Below are positions 27,601 through 38,629 of a stretch of DNA of 64,000 bases, piece by piece (the first letter of the stretch is position 1; each line of letters begins with the position of its first letter). The stretch lies in the NCBI GenBank assembly GCA_003024175.1, contig MDYQ01000257.1, forward strand, positions 62,001 through 126,000. The letters are read 5' to 3'. Source of the DNA: Planoprotostelium fungivorum (taxonomy: Eukaryota; Evosea; Variosea; Cavosteliida; Cavosteliaceae). The position numbers and the translations under genes are program-made. The notes under the pieces were generated by a model. The model was not told the origin of the DNA and did no database searches. It was given only the letters and a program-made list of their open reading frames with translations.

Positions 27601-29652
27601 ACTTGACGAGAAAAGAAGCGGGGAGGGTCTGCTTGTATTCTGTGATGCCTCCGTGGGTATCAACTCCTCCTGTCTTCACCTACTTCCGTCAACTCTCAAA
27701 CTACAACGATCAACTACCTCCTCCACCAATAGAGGTATGACCTCGTCGATGGTCTCCTTACTCCACTTCTTTCCCGCCAAAAATTTCTCCGACTTTTCTG
27801 GACGCACGAGAGAACTCGTCAAGCCACCGAACACCATGGCGACGTCCCCTATGACGTCATCATCGTTCAGGGTGACGCGAAAGCCTCCGTTGACGATGCT
27901 CGTGTCTCCTTCTCTTCTCCTCGATTGTTTGTACACGTGAACCTGTCCTTCTTTCAGTATACCATCCCAATGTGTCTCGTTGTAGTCCTCACGTGATCGT
28001 TCGGACTTGGCCACGGAATTTCGATGAGTTCTATGAACTGATCAATGTCAGGTGAATGTGAATCAACTCACGATCGCTCACCTCTACGTCGGATATCTCT
28101 CCTCGGTGGAGGATATCTTCTATGTTCCTCTCCTGGGATATAACGGAGTAGTTTGATCCTTGAGTGTCAGACTGGGACACTTTGATCTTTGCTCCTGTCA
28201 CCCACAGTAGTGGATTCATATCGGAAGCTGCGTAGGTGCTGAGGATGTTTCCCGCCAAGGTGCCCGTGGCTCTGATTTGGGCACTGCCGATGCGTGACAT
28301 CTGCTTCTTCATCGATTCCAAGAAAACGACGCGGTGTCTACAACGTTGTAGACCGAAATATGAACGAGGCACGTTCTCACCGTGGATGAATTTTCTTCGA
28401 ACTTTCCGCTTCGATGGATCGAATGATCTTTGCCAGGGTGACACCAGCTCCGATGCAGATGGAAGTTTCTCCGAATTCCACCTGAAAATTTCAGCTTCCT
28501 CTTCTGAGAATTTTCTCACTCGGTTGAGCTCGGGTATACGACTGACAGTGACCCACTTCATTGGAGCTGTTTCTCCATGGTAAATGGAGGGTACCACACT
28601 GGTAGCCCCTCCCACGACGACAGCATCAGGGTGGTCCGACTGTACGACGTCATGACGAGAGGTGATGACGTCTTACCTTGTGACGAGCCAAATCGAGGAG
28701 GGTGGTGGGAGAGAAGTAGTGAGTAGAAGTCTCATCTACAACGAGACCGTCTCCTCCTATATCTCCGAGAAATTTCTCCGAGTTTTCTGATCGATAGGCG
28801 GGGAAGGTTTGGCCGTTGAAGGGTCTCACGGTGGCCTCCGTATCGGCACAAAACTTTCTACCAGTCACGTAACCTCGAATCGTGAAAACTCACTGATTTT
28901 CCGACGTCTGATATCGATCTGTACCCCGTACATCTACACAGATTACCCTTGAAATTTTCCGAGAATCTTTCAAAAGTGCTGAGAGTACGTAAGTTACGCA
29001 TCGAAGATCTACTCACTCGTTGGACTGCATGCGTAACCCTGCGTACATTGACATGACGAAACCAGGTGTGCAGAAGCCACATTGAGATGCACCGAAGGCG
29101 GTCATCCTCTCTTGGATGGGATGCAGACCATCGTTCGTGCTGCCTAGAGGACGTCACTCGAGTTGCATGGGACGTGTCTTACCGATCCCCTCGACTGTCG
29201 TGATGTTCTTGCCATCTACGAGGGCGATGGGTGTGATGCAAGAGACGACAGGGTGATGTCTGTTGATTGTTGGATGACGTTGGGAGGTGAGATGTGCTCA
29301 CTCGATGGTCTTTCGAATTGGATCTTGTGAGGAGATGGAGACTGTGCAACTTCCGCAAGCTCCCTCTTGGCAGGCCAATTTCGTACCCGTTAGGTGTTGG
29401 TGATCTTCACACATCGACGTTAGACGTAAGATGATGTGATATGATTACACCTCTCAAGTAGTCAGATAACATCAGGGTGGGTTTTATGTTAGAGGGTACG
29501 TCGATCTTGTTTCCATTGAGGTGGAACGTGATGTGTTTGCGGACCTACCCATATCAGAGCGAAGTCGTACAGAGATGAAGAACCCTTTCGGTCGAATGTA
29601 ATCTGCGTAGCGTTGTGATGATAGAGCCACGACCCTTGAGAAGGGTCGACAT
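24608..29652 (-). CDS. Xanthine dehydrogenase
   Basis: Domain order is complete. A plant-type 2Fe-2S domain comes first (KITFHLNG-like start, [14 protein letters not shown]), then the second cluster ([28 protein letters not shown]). The FAD domain follows ([41 protein letters not shown]). Last is the molybdopterin domain ([47 protein letters not shown], and the end [23 protein letters not shown]). The active-site glutamate is present in SEPP. It oxidises hypoxanthine and xanthine to urate in the cytosol. About 20 short introns interrupt it, and several carry the TCTACA/TGTAGA inverted repeat. The first exon is not resolved: codons are clear from about 29553 down, while the upstream ATG near 29652 is a guess. 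Confidence 0.88.
26361..26376. repeat. Intronic inverted repeat TCTACA-ACGA-TGTAGA
   Basis: Full-length copy in an intron of xanthine dehydrogenase, with intact six-base arms and centre ACGA. Confidence 0.65.
27565..27580. repeat. Intronic inverted repeat TCTACA-ACGA-TGTAGA
   Basis: Second full-length copy in xanthine dehydrogenase introns, identical in 16 bases to the copy at 26361 but with unrelated flanks. Confidence 0.65.
28338..28353. repeat. Intronic inverted repeat TCTACA-ACGT-TGTAGA
   Basis: Third full-length copy in xanthine dehydrogenase introns; a perfect palindrome extending to 18 bases with a flanking G/C pair. Confidence 0.65.
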
Positions 29653-29854
29653 GATGGTTTCTGATGTGGCGAAATTCAAAAAAATGACAGAAGACAAGAC
29701 AGCAAAGCGAAATAAAACGCCAAAGAGCCCGAAGAACATGAAGTGTGCGTGCATGGAATAGTCGTCCTTGTCACTATTATATCGGCATGTATTTCTCTTT
29801 TGATCACAATCAAGTGAGCAATCTCGATGAATATTTATCTCAATGTACAAAATT

Positions 29855-30563
29855 TCAGACGACCTCAGCTTTCATCTCCTCTGTCTGAACGTCCATCAGT
29901 AACAGAAAATGATACGGAGAAGGATGAGATGATCACCTCCATGGATGTATCAGCCACAGGGAGGGCTGCACTGACCAGTCTCTTATTACGATAATACATC
30001 CAATGATAAAATTGCTGCTGGTGGATGTAAACAGAGAAGGCAGGGTTAAGTAATTCTCTTCTAAATGCTTCTTCTTGCAGAAGCTCTGATGAGAACATCA
30101 ATCACAGGCACGATGAGATGAAACGAAGGAGATCACCTAAGAAGTACAGACAATGAGGATAAATGATAAACTTGGCGTATTGAGGCTGCTTCCAATATTG
30201 TAAATATTCTAAGTAATTGACGAACGCCTTATCTTGCAGGTATCGCGATTGAGCTAAATCTAATATCCATTAGCCTTCTTCTGGTAGATCTCGTGATCTC
30301 ATAAGATGACACGTCTATACGTATCTTTTGCTTCATATGTTCGTCTCACATTTCAGATATTCAGGGTTGGCTAGACATTGAACGAACTCCAGTTCGATAG
30401 AAAACTGTTTCTGTTGCTTCTCAGATAACGAAGAGGGTTCAGACGATTCCTCCTTGGTCCCGTTGAGTTGGATGGAGGGCTTCTCATCTACCTCCGCAGA
30501 ATGACCGTTCTCTGTGCTGTTTGGTATGCCACCTAACGGAACATCTTCGAAATCGTCATCCAT
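29855..30563 (-). CDS. MED31: Mediator complex subunit 31
   Basis: The MED31/SOH1 signature is nearly complete: FSIELEFVQCLANPEYL, then LAQSRYLQDKAFVNYLEYLQ, YWKQPQYAKFIIYPHCLYFL, ELLQEEAFRRELLNP and QQQFYHWMYYRNK. The N-terminus is a 40-residue acidic/Ser-rich extension (MDDDFEDVPLGGIPNSTENG). MED31 sits at the middle module of Mediator and supports RNA polymerase II transcription. The C-terminus was placed at 29855 via an intron ending near 29885, giving a short TEEMKAEVV tail. Reading straight through instead gives a longer Ser-rich tail ending at 29865. The MED31 call itself is firm. Confidence 0.92.
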
Positions 30564-30944
30564 TTTGAAATGTTCGTGATGTGATGTGATGATCGGCTTG
30601 TAGTCTGGGCCAAAACAATCAAAATTATTGTGACACAAACTCCAAGTCCTTCTGTGTCGGCGTGTCCATCGATGCAAGCGGTATGAATCAAGGAATAGAC
30701 ACCCTCGAAAGAGAAGGAAAGGAAATATGTGTCTGTGGTCTGTCTCAATTTTTTTTGTAGACATGCTTCCGACATCCGCGTCTCACAAAGACACTCCCTC
30801 TATCCACACACATGGTTTGTCATCTTCTAATCATTATATTCTGATTAACCACAGTCTGATCTCCAATCTGAAGTCTCCTCCCTCCGTAAGGTACATTGAC
30901 GATAATCAAATCATCCATCTCATCCTCTAAAACATTTTCGTCAG

Positions 30945-31865
30945 GAAGTAGAGAAGATCCGCGTCGCGATCGAAGACGTCAAGAAACGATATGCAGAGGA
31001 ACAGTCCAAGAGCAAGAATGCACCCAACGTTTCCGTCCAGCGTTGCGATCTCTTCAAACCACCCGCTGCCACACCTTCTCAACCCTCAGTCAAAGCAGCA
31101 CCCGCTCCTGTTAAGAATGCACCCGCTCCCACGTCCACCCAGCCCGCAGTCAAATCAGCACCTGCCCCAGTCAAGTCAGCACCTTCAGGGGCAAAGGGTA
31201 CTTCGGGTAACGTAGAGGCCGAAGTGAGAGAGTGGATCGAGAGCGTGACAGGTGAAGCGTTGTTGATGAATGATGATGCTGACGTGACATCGCAGGAGAG
31301 AAGCTCACAGGAACTTTTGCCGCTTCACTCAAGAGTGGAGTGACGCTGTGCAATCTGATCAACAAGATCAAGCCCAACACCATCAAGAAGATCAACAAGA
31401 TGTCCACACCTTTCATGCAGATGGAGAACATCAAGAACTACCTCGACGTGAGTCTCTTATCGCAACATTATCCGCAACACGATCATCACATCATCATATC
31501 ATCTTCTGATCCGAGCGACAGGCCGCTTTAGCGATGGGCGTCTCCTCCTCTGACAATTTCACCACTGTCGACCTCTTCGAAGAGAAGAACCTCTTTCAAG
31601 TTGCAGTCGGCATCCAGTCACTCGGTAGACTCACTCGCAACCTCCCCAACTACAACGGACCGACTCTCGGCCCCAAAGAGGCCACCGCTAACGAGAGAAA
31701 CTTCTCGGAAGACAAGTTACGCCAGGGTAACTACACACCCAGTGAGGGAGATGAATATCTGGGAAGATTCTGATGCGTACAGTGCGTATGGATGCCAACA
31801 AGGTGGCAGTACAGAAGGAGGCCAACTCTGCGAATCGCGAGGGACACAACATCATCAGAACTTGA
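30945..31865 (+). CDS. Calponin-homology (transgelin/calponin-like) actin-binding protein
   Basis: The N-terminal exon reads EVEKIRVAIEDVKKRYAEEQ and a Pro/Ala/Val linker with repeats of the VKSAPAP type. A single CH domain follows: AEVREWIESVTGEKLTGTF, SGVTLCNLINKIKPNTI, FMQMENIKNYLDAALAMGV, DLFEEKNLFQVAVGIQSLGR. A final exon ends NKVAVQKEANSANREGHNIIRT, which resembles a degenerate calponin-type repeat. CH proteins of this class bind F-actin. The first exon and its ATG are not resolved: a short exon between 30760 and 30900 is likely but no join kept the frame. Introns lie at about 31250-31294, 31449-31521 and 31730-31787. Confidence 0.8.
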
Positions 31866-32068
31866 ATGTAACAACAGCATGTGGTATCAGTAAATCACTT
31901 CTCATGATATCTTGCACCATTTATCTTCTAATGTCTTCACCTCAAACATTGGTCATGATGTATGAACTGCTAGCTTGCAGGTTCAGCGCGGTGGTCTTGT
32001 GTCTTTTTGTCAGCACATGCCGTATGGTTGTAGTTAGAGACAATCATGATGTGGAATTTAAAATTGAG

Positions 32069-34095
32069 ATGGACAGATGGAACACACCGATCTTCAACGG
32101 AAACAATGAGCTTTTCGGTTATGACGGTTTCCCTCGTAACATAAAGCAGGAGAGCTTTGTCACGGATCTCTCTCAGAGCACATCCCAATTAGGCGGTATG
32201 ATCGCACATTGACACTGATCTGGCTCCTAATATCATCTAGATCTATCAGACGAGGATAAAGACGTCGTAAACGAATGGCAGGGTGATTCGATCTGTCACC
32301 ATCGGCACCTGATTTGCTGCAGGTTACAGCCAGATCAATACCGATTATAACGAGCTCTATTCGCAAGAATCAGAAGAGTCATCTTCTGTTCCTCCGCTTG
32401 TAACGCTGTGCATATCGTTCGTCGTCACAAACATCGGTAACATCTCCTTTCGTAATGTCTCTCATGCATAGAACAGGCCAGTTGTCTTCACTGTCTGGTT
32501 TCCCACCGAAAGTTGCACAAGAATTGTTCGATTGCATCTTACACAGAGAACGAGCCACCAAACAGAGGTAGATCATGAGAACATTCCATCGACATCCATC
32601 TGATCATCACGGACCGTCATACATCAGCCATCATGGTCCTCACTTTCCACAGACTGTTGACTCTGCCCATTCTAAACATGTTTTTGAACAGTGGTCTGTT
32701 GTCACAATTAGATTTAACTGGAAGAAGAGACGTACCCGACGATGTTATTAAGACAATCCCACGCTGGTGCGTCCAATCTCTTCTGCATCACGATCATTAT
32801 CTCCATCCCATCATCATGCATTCGACGACTCAACTCGAACAGTTCCCCACATTTAGACAGTCTCATTCTCAAAGGAGCTTGCACACTGTCTGGTCAGACC
32901 GTGCTGAGCATCGCTGAAGGTTGTCCGTCCATCAAGAAATTAGACGTAGGTGAATGCAACCGCATAGACAATCAAACGCTGTCCTCTCTGTCCAAATCAC
33001 CTCTCGCCTCCACCCTGGAACAATTAGGGGTGATTTATTCACGATCTACAACGAGTCACTGGCTGATTGTAGATAGCTGTCCTCCTGCTTCGAACTGACG
33101 AGGGACGGTTTGACCGAGATGAGCACCTCGTTCGGCAATCTACAACGACTTGACATCTCTTACCTCCATCACATCGACGATGCCAGCGTCGACGCCCTCG
33201 TGGCAGGTTGTAGATCACTCACCTCCATCGATCTCTCCCACTGCACTCAACTCAAGCGTCCCACCTTTGCCTCCATCGCACAACACGTGACCTCACACCT
33301 CGCTCAAGATATTTCTGATGACATCATGACAGATGGCACGCAATCTGAAGGTCTTACTCTTACGTGGTTGCTTACAATTAGAAGACGTTGATCTGTCTCA
33401 TATCGGGCAAAAGTGCCCCCTGTTACAAGAGATATCGATTGAGGCATGCAAATTGATCACAGACGCATCGATACAGAGTCTGTCTGATGGCTGCAGAGGA
33501 CTGACATCCATCGACGTGTCTGGTATAACGAATCTGTCGGACACGAGCACGATGTACATTGCGAATTTTTGTAAGGGATTGTCACACTTGACGCTGAAGA
33601 GATGCATACACATCACGAACGAATCGATCGCAGTCCTGGTGAGATCCATCATCCATCATCATCGTCTATCACATGATCGATCATGTGATCTGTGTCGGTG
33701 ATCGAGAGCGTCATGATGAGATGACCGTTCCGTAGGTGAAATTGACGAGAAATACCCTACAATACCTAGGTGATCCTCGCATACAAAAAATTTCAAGCGC
33801 CTGACATCATCACAGACATCGACGGCTGCGTAGAATTGACCGACGAATGCATATCCGAACTCACGGAGTGTAAGCGGCTCGAACATTTGGACGTCAGCTT
33901 CTGCAGGTGATGCGTCATCGTGATGATCGGATGTGCTGATGAAGTGACAGGAACTTGAGCGTGAAGGGAGTGTCACAGTTGTTAAGTCTTCCCTCCTTGA
34001 AAAGCATTCACACGTGGGGCCATGCCGTAACAGCGAGTCAGATGCAACAATGGAGGTCACGTCATCCACGTTTGAAAATACACGCTGCCTCATGA
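32069..34095 (+). CDS. Leucine-rich repeat protein (AMN1/FBXL-type LRRs)
   Basis: N-terminal ~75 residues are acidic and unknown (MDRWNTPIFNGNNELFGYDG, then SQESEESSSVP). A conserved lead-in follows, VPPLVTLCISFVVTNIGQLS and SGFPPKVAQELFDCILHRE. Then come at least eight cysteine-containing LRRs: SQLDLTGRRDVPDD, LDSLILKGACTLSG, IKKLDVGECNRIDNQ, LQRLDISYLHHIDD, LTSIDLSHCTQLKR, LKVLLLRGCLQLEDV, LQEISIEACKLITD, LTSIDVSGITNLSD. This resembles the LRR part of FBXL F-box proteins and AMN1, but no clear F-box was seen. It ends QQWRSRHPRLKIHAAS. Substrate recognition in ubiquitin ligation is possible but not shown. An upstream in-frame ATG at about 32025 would extend the start. Confidence 0.75.
33045..33073. 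repeat. Intronic inverted repeat TCTACAA - 15 bases - TTGTAGA
   Basis: In an LRR-gene intron (about 33028-33075) the same two arms, here seven bases each, are separated by 15 bases and not four, giving a stem-loop with a bigger loop. It ends just before the acceptor AG. Confidence 0.6.
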
Positions 34096-34197
34096 TCATG
34101 TCTTGTCTTGTAATCTTGTTCCGTCATAGTCGATGGAGTAATCCCTACCACGCGGATACACTTGCTCTTTTCAATTCATTTCAGTCACGATCGACGG

Positions 34198-35742
34198 TCA
34201 GACTTGGTGTGATTTATGTTCGATGTTCAATCGATCGATGAGGTCAGTGACCTTGTGTTTCAGCTGTTGATGGTATGACTCCCTCTCCGTGTGGTCCGAA
34301 TAGGCCTCCCTCTTCTGCAAGAGAGGAATGTTGTTCAGTTGCTCTCTGATCTCATCGTAATGAGTTTGATCTTGTACCTGTAGTGACAAGAGCTGAGAGG
34401 TCAAGTCTTGAGAGGTTGTCTTCAGATTCGACATGATGAGACTGAGGGACGAGTGAAGGTCTGTAACCAGAGTGATAAGGCGTTCGATTGAATGGTGAGC
34501 TGCTTCTGGTTCGAGGTCGTAGGTATCCGGGTCTTCTTCAGAGAAGGTGTTATCTAATAATTGCATGATCTGCTGACGTCAGCAAGTGGAAAGACCACAT
34601 CGTCATCACCTCACAGATCTCTGTGGCCTTATTTACTATAAGACTGTCCGATTCATCCTGCGACCTTCAGTGATGACACAGAAATATGATGCGAACCTGT
34701 GCAGACTGATCCGCCAATAGCTCCAGCACAATAGACCCTGATTGGGACATCGATGTATCCATGGCGACCAATTGCTTCGTGGCATCCTTCATGCGAGCGG
34801 TAGAATCCACTGGGTTTTCCTCCGAATTTCCCTTCAGAATGTCGTGCAAGTCCTCCAATTTTTTCATCCACATCCTTTTCATCTTCGCCTTCCTCTTCTT
34901 CGGTAATGGTTCATATGTTTGAAATTCTGCATCGTGTTATTACTAGAAGTGATTTCAAGTTGATTCAATCACCTGCGAGATGCTCTTTCCACGCTGGAAT
35001 GCTTAATCTTGGTTTGATCAGGCGCACGGCAGATAACAGTGGTTTGTACACGATCTCTCTCTGCCAATCCAAAATCAAGGACAGTAAAAAGAGTTTCTTG
35101 CTCTTCAGGGAGTCGATATTCCTCTTCTCCTTCTCTTCCCTCTGCTTCGTAGACTCTGCTATCTCTCTCTGGCGATGATCAGCATGATCGGTCGTACGGA
35201 GGGATTCACGTGTTGCGTCAAGCACTGTTCGAGATCTTCTGCGGCAATGGATGAGACTGAGGCATAGCTCTGATCGTCTATGTAATTATACAATCTCCGA
35301 CACTATGTGTCGTTAGACCTCATGATGATCGTCAGAGGACGTCTGTCACTTACTCGACTGAGGAAAGAGGGGGTGTCGTATATGTATTCTCCGGTGTAAG
35401 TCCAGATCAGTGGTGATTTCTCTCTGTCGTGAACGTAGTTGTATTCTTGGTTCTTCTTCTCGACGAATTCGGCCCATTCTAACAGAATCAGGCCTCGGTG
35501 CACTTGATGATATCACCTGTTGGGTGGACAGCATAGCTCTGGAAGTGAAAGGATGGCAGGGATTTTGACAGCACTTCGCAGGCTCTCACTGCCTGCACAG
35601 AGTCAGGGTAGTCTATATATAGGTCCCTCACATGGGCAAATTGGGAGCAGCCAGCTCTACCTGCGATGTGGTAATACTGCTTGTCAGCCTTCAGAAACTC
35701 CTCGGGCAGTCTCCTATTATTTCGTGTGTGGAGGTCAGACAT
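34198..35742 (-). CDS. Unknown coiled-coil protein
   Basis: Exons read on the minus strand join to a protein starting MSDLHTRNNRRLPEEFLKAD. YNYVHDREKSPLIWTYTGEY, RRLYNYIDDQSYASVSSIA and a highly charged helix (STKQREEKEKRNIDSLKSKK) follow. After that come VRLIKPRLSIPAWKEH, KMKRMWMKKLEDLHDILKGN and a C-terminal coiled coil (SSLSLIMSNLKTTSQDLTSQ, then YHQQLKHKVTDLIDRL). No family is recognised. Overall it is helical and probably cytosolic. The gene starts only 68 bases from the divergent gene at 35811, so the two likely share a promoter. Confidence 0.55.
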
Positions 35743-35810
35743 GTCTAAAAGCCACCGCAGGCCTGCCCTCTTCTACAACGTGCCTTTCACAGTCTGTGTC
35801 ACACATCACC
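35743..35810. promoter_or_regulatory. 68-base divergent intergenic region (probable bidirectional promoter)
   Basis: The start codons of the minus-strand coiled-coil gene and the plus-strand acidic-protein gene are separated by only 68 bases. Any promoter must be shared or overlap coding sequence. The interval contains TCTACAACG (35772-35780), a half-site of the inverted repeat otherwise found in introns of this window. Confidence 0.45.
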
Positions 35811-36298
35811 ATGTCCACTGCGGAAGAGGCAGATGTCTGCCGCCCTTCAGAAGAGGACACCACGTGCTCTTCTCCTTGGACGATCCCCGGGGTTAATGAT
35901 CGAGATCCACCCAGCTCCCCAGCAGAAACGAGGATGGCGCGCTCTTTCTCCGCTCCTGATCTCAGTGAGCTGCGAGATTCGGACAAAATGAGTGACGAGG
36001 AGAAAACGGATGAAGTGATCATCGAGGAGGACGACCGCTTACCGAGGAAATCACCATCAGGATTAGTGGCGGTGAATGACACTGTGCATATTGACACTGA
36101 AGAGATGGACAGTTGAACATGATTGGAGAGCTGGCATCGTCTTCCGAAGATTTTGGATTGCTGGCCGATGTCAGAGCTAATCTGCAGAGTCAAGCGCCAG
36201 ATTCCCCAGACATTAGACGGACGATGAGTAGAGATGGGAGCGAGACGAAACCTCTTGACGTCCAAGAGGTGGCAGACGATGATGACACATTTTTCTGA
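35811..36298 (+). CDS. Small acidic Ser/Asp-rich protein, unknown
   Basis: Two exons (35811-36071, 36113-36298) join in phase 0 to about 148 residues. It is Ser-, Glu- and Asp-rich: MSTAEEADVCRPSEED, RMARSFSAPDLSELRDSDKM, DEVIIEEDDRLPRK, then ELASSSEDFGLLADVRANLQ, DSPDIRRTMSRDGSETKPLD and a final ADDDDTFF. Composition suggests a disordered, phosphorylated protein. RSFSAPD is a basophilic-kinase/14-3-3-like site by pattern only. No domain or family is recognised. The next gene, TAPT1, starts 120 bases downstream on the same strand. Confidence 0.55.
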
Positions 36299-36417
36299 TG
36301 ATGGATAGTTACATATCGGTCTACCTCAACCGGAAAAGATAACGAGCTCTCCTTCAAAGAAGCAATTGGGTGATCCATCTCCGTATTGTATGATTTTCTG
36401 ATGATGTGATTGTAGAC

Positions 36418-38543
36418 ATGTCTGGATACCACACACCTTCCTATTCCACCGATCAAGAAGGAGATTCGAAGTTCAGTAAGATCCGATCACTGGAGGTGAT
36501 CTCGCTCATCTTGCTCATTCGCATTCGATGATGTTGATGATCAGATCCCTCCCTTCACAGGAGTCACCAAGACGGAAGCACCATCAACACCAGCATCTCA
36601 TCATATTGTACAGACACCCAGCAAATCATCCATGAACATGAATAATTCTTTGAAGATATCTGACAGGTGAGACCCTCCCCAATTTCAAAATTTAAATCTC
36701 GCGCCAGATTACTCTTCAATTCGAACGAGCGGAGTCCTCACATCACGACGACGAGCGATCGCATCAACATCAACGTAACTCGAATTCTCATCGGAATCCC
36801 ACTCATTCTCCACAGCACAGTGGCGACGAGAAGAAGTTCATACAAGTGTCCTCTATCTCTGTGTGGCAGACTGTCATGAGTGAAGTCACTGCTTCTTATC
36901 AACCGGAAGAAGATTCAGTCGAGAAGAGAGAGGCCGTTTACAATTTCGTTCAAGTTCCTTATCAACTGGAGAAGGTGTGGGAGAGACATCACGTGACGAG
37001 CTGAAGGGTGACAGCTGCTGGGCTTGGGAGTATTGCTGTGTTGTGATTCATTTCTCTTTCTACTGACTGTCATGCCACTCAGAGTCTTGGCCGCTGCTTA
37101 TCGCCTCGTACAACAGATCGTTGCCAGGTGACCGAATTTTCATTGAAATTTCAAGATGTATTGTACGATCGATTCTATATATAGATTCGCAGAGATGTAC
37201 GGTAAATTTCGGAGAAAATTCTGACGGTCTATCAGAGGTCAAGTGAGCAGCACACAAGTGTGGGATCTATTGAGGATGCTCATCGTCATCGTTTGTTTTC
37301 CCATCCTCTCTACCATCGACACGTCCATGTTGTACCACTGGATCAGAGGCCAATCCATGATCAAACTCTACGTCATCTACAATTGCTTAGAGGTGAATTT
37401 TACTTTCGACCGAACTGACGACCGAAGGTGTTGGACAAATTGTGTTCCTCCTTCGGGCAAGATGTCTTCGCTTCTCTCTACTACAAGACGATCGACAAGG
37501 CAATCGTGAAAGGTGGAAGCCAGAGGTCACTCAGCCACATCAAACCTCTCGCCGTATTTATTGTCGCCCTCGTCTACACTTGTGAGTTGATATGAATCAG
37601 TACATCACGCTGACACTCAGGACAGTCGTCCACTCACTGGTACTGTTGACTCAGGTGTGACGCCATGCATGCGTACGGTACGTGTGAAGTGGATTGATGG
37701 GTCGCAGGTGGTGACGCTCAACGTTGCGATCAATTCGGCGAACAATGCCCTCCTGACACTACTCATCTCCAATCAATTTGTCGAACTGAAGAGCTCAGTC
37801 TTCAAGAAATGTGAGAAGGAGAATCTATTTCAGCTGTCCTGCAGTGGTGAGTCGTCTCTCATTCATCTTATCTTCTAAGCCGTAGAACAGACATGGTCGA
37901 GCGATTTCAACTGATGATCTTCCTCATGATCATCACTCTTCAGAACTCTTCTGATCTACAATGGCCGACGACACCTCAATTCTGGGTCTGTTTCTCCTCT
38001 ACCGTTCCATTGACAGAGTTGTAGATCAACCACGTCAGTTATTCCATCGTTCTCATGGTGTCATCCGAGCTGATCGTCGATTGGATCAAACATTGTTTCA
38101 TCACAAAGTTCAATCAGATATCTCACGAAGTTTATTCGGGTTACATTCAGATGCTCATCTCAGACATCTTGTCGTCGAAGGTGAGATCTAGTGGAAGGTT
38201 GATGGTGAAATGTCGACAGAATTTCATGGACACGTACATGGTGTCCCGTCGCATCGGATTTGTACCTCTGCCCCTCCTTTGTGTGGTGAGTGATCATCAT
38301 CACATGTTGATCTCATCGCATCATCTGATGTGAACCAAGATGTTATGCATCGTATCGAAATTTTTCACGTTGTCTGTCACGAGCCTCTTTGTTCTGTGCT
38401 CGACGTTCACTCTGTTGTTCATCCTCAAGGTGGGAGTTCTGTGTGATGAAACGAAGGTGCTGAGAGAAGAGAAGGTATCCATCAGAAAGCTCATCGTGCA
38501 TCTCACCATGGACACGAACTCAGGGAAAGTAAAGATGAAATAG
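36418..38543 (+). CDS. TAPT1: TAPT1-family multi-pass membrane protein
   Basis: A Ser/Thr-rich leader (MSGYHTPSYSTDQEGDSKFS) is followed by the conserved TAPT1/POD1/EMP65 core. It reads KREAVYNFVQVPYQLEK, VLLCCDSFLFLLTVMPLRV, VWDLLRMLIVIVCFPILSTI, MLYHWIRGQSMIKLYVIYNC, VLDKLCSSFGQDVFASLYY, HIKPLAVFIVALVYT, ALLTLLISNQFVELKSSVFK, ERFQLMIFLMIITLQN, VSSELIVDWIKHCFITKFNQ and ARRIGFVPLPLL-like near the end. Family members are ER membrane proteins linked to ciliary-base function in animals and ER quality control in yeast. Six to seven transmembrane segments are visible. The last exon ends KLIVHLTMDTNSGKVKMK. Many introns of about 40 bases. Confidence 0.85.
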
Positions 38544-38629
38544 AGAACAAGAGAAGCGCGATATTTTTATTCGAATATTTCGCAATATGACAGCTGCGGG
38601 TTTGTCAGAAGGCGGAAAGACAACTACAC

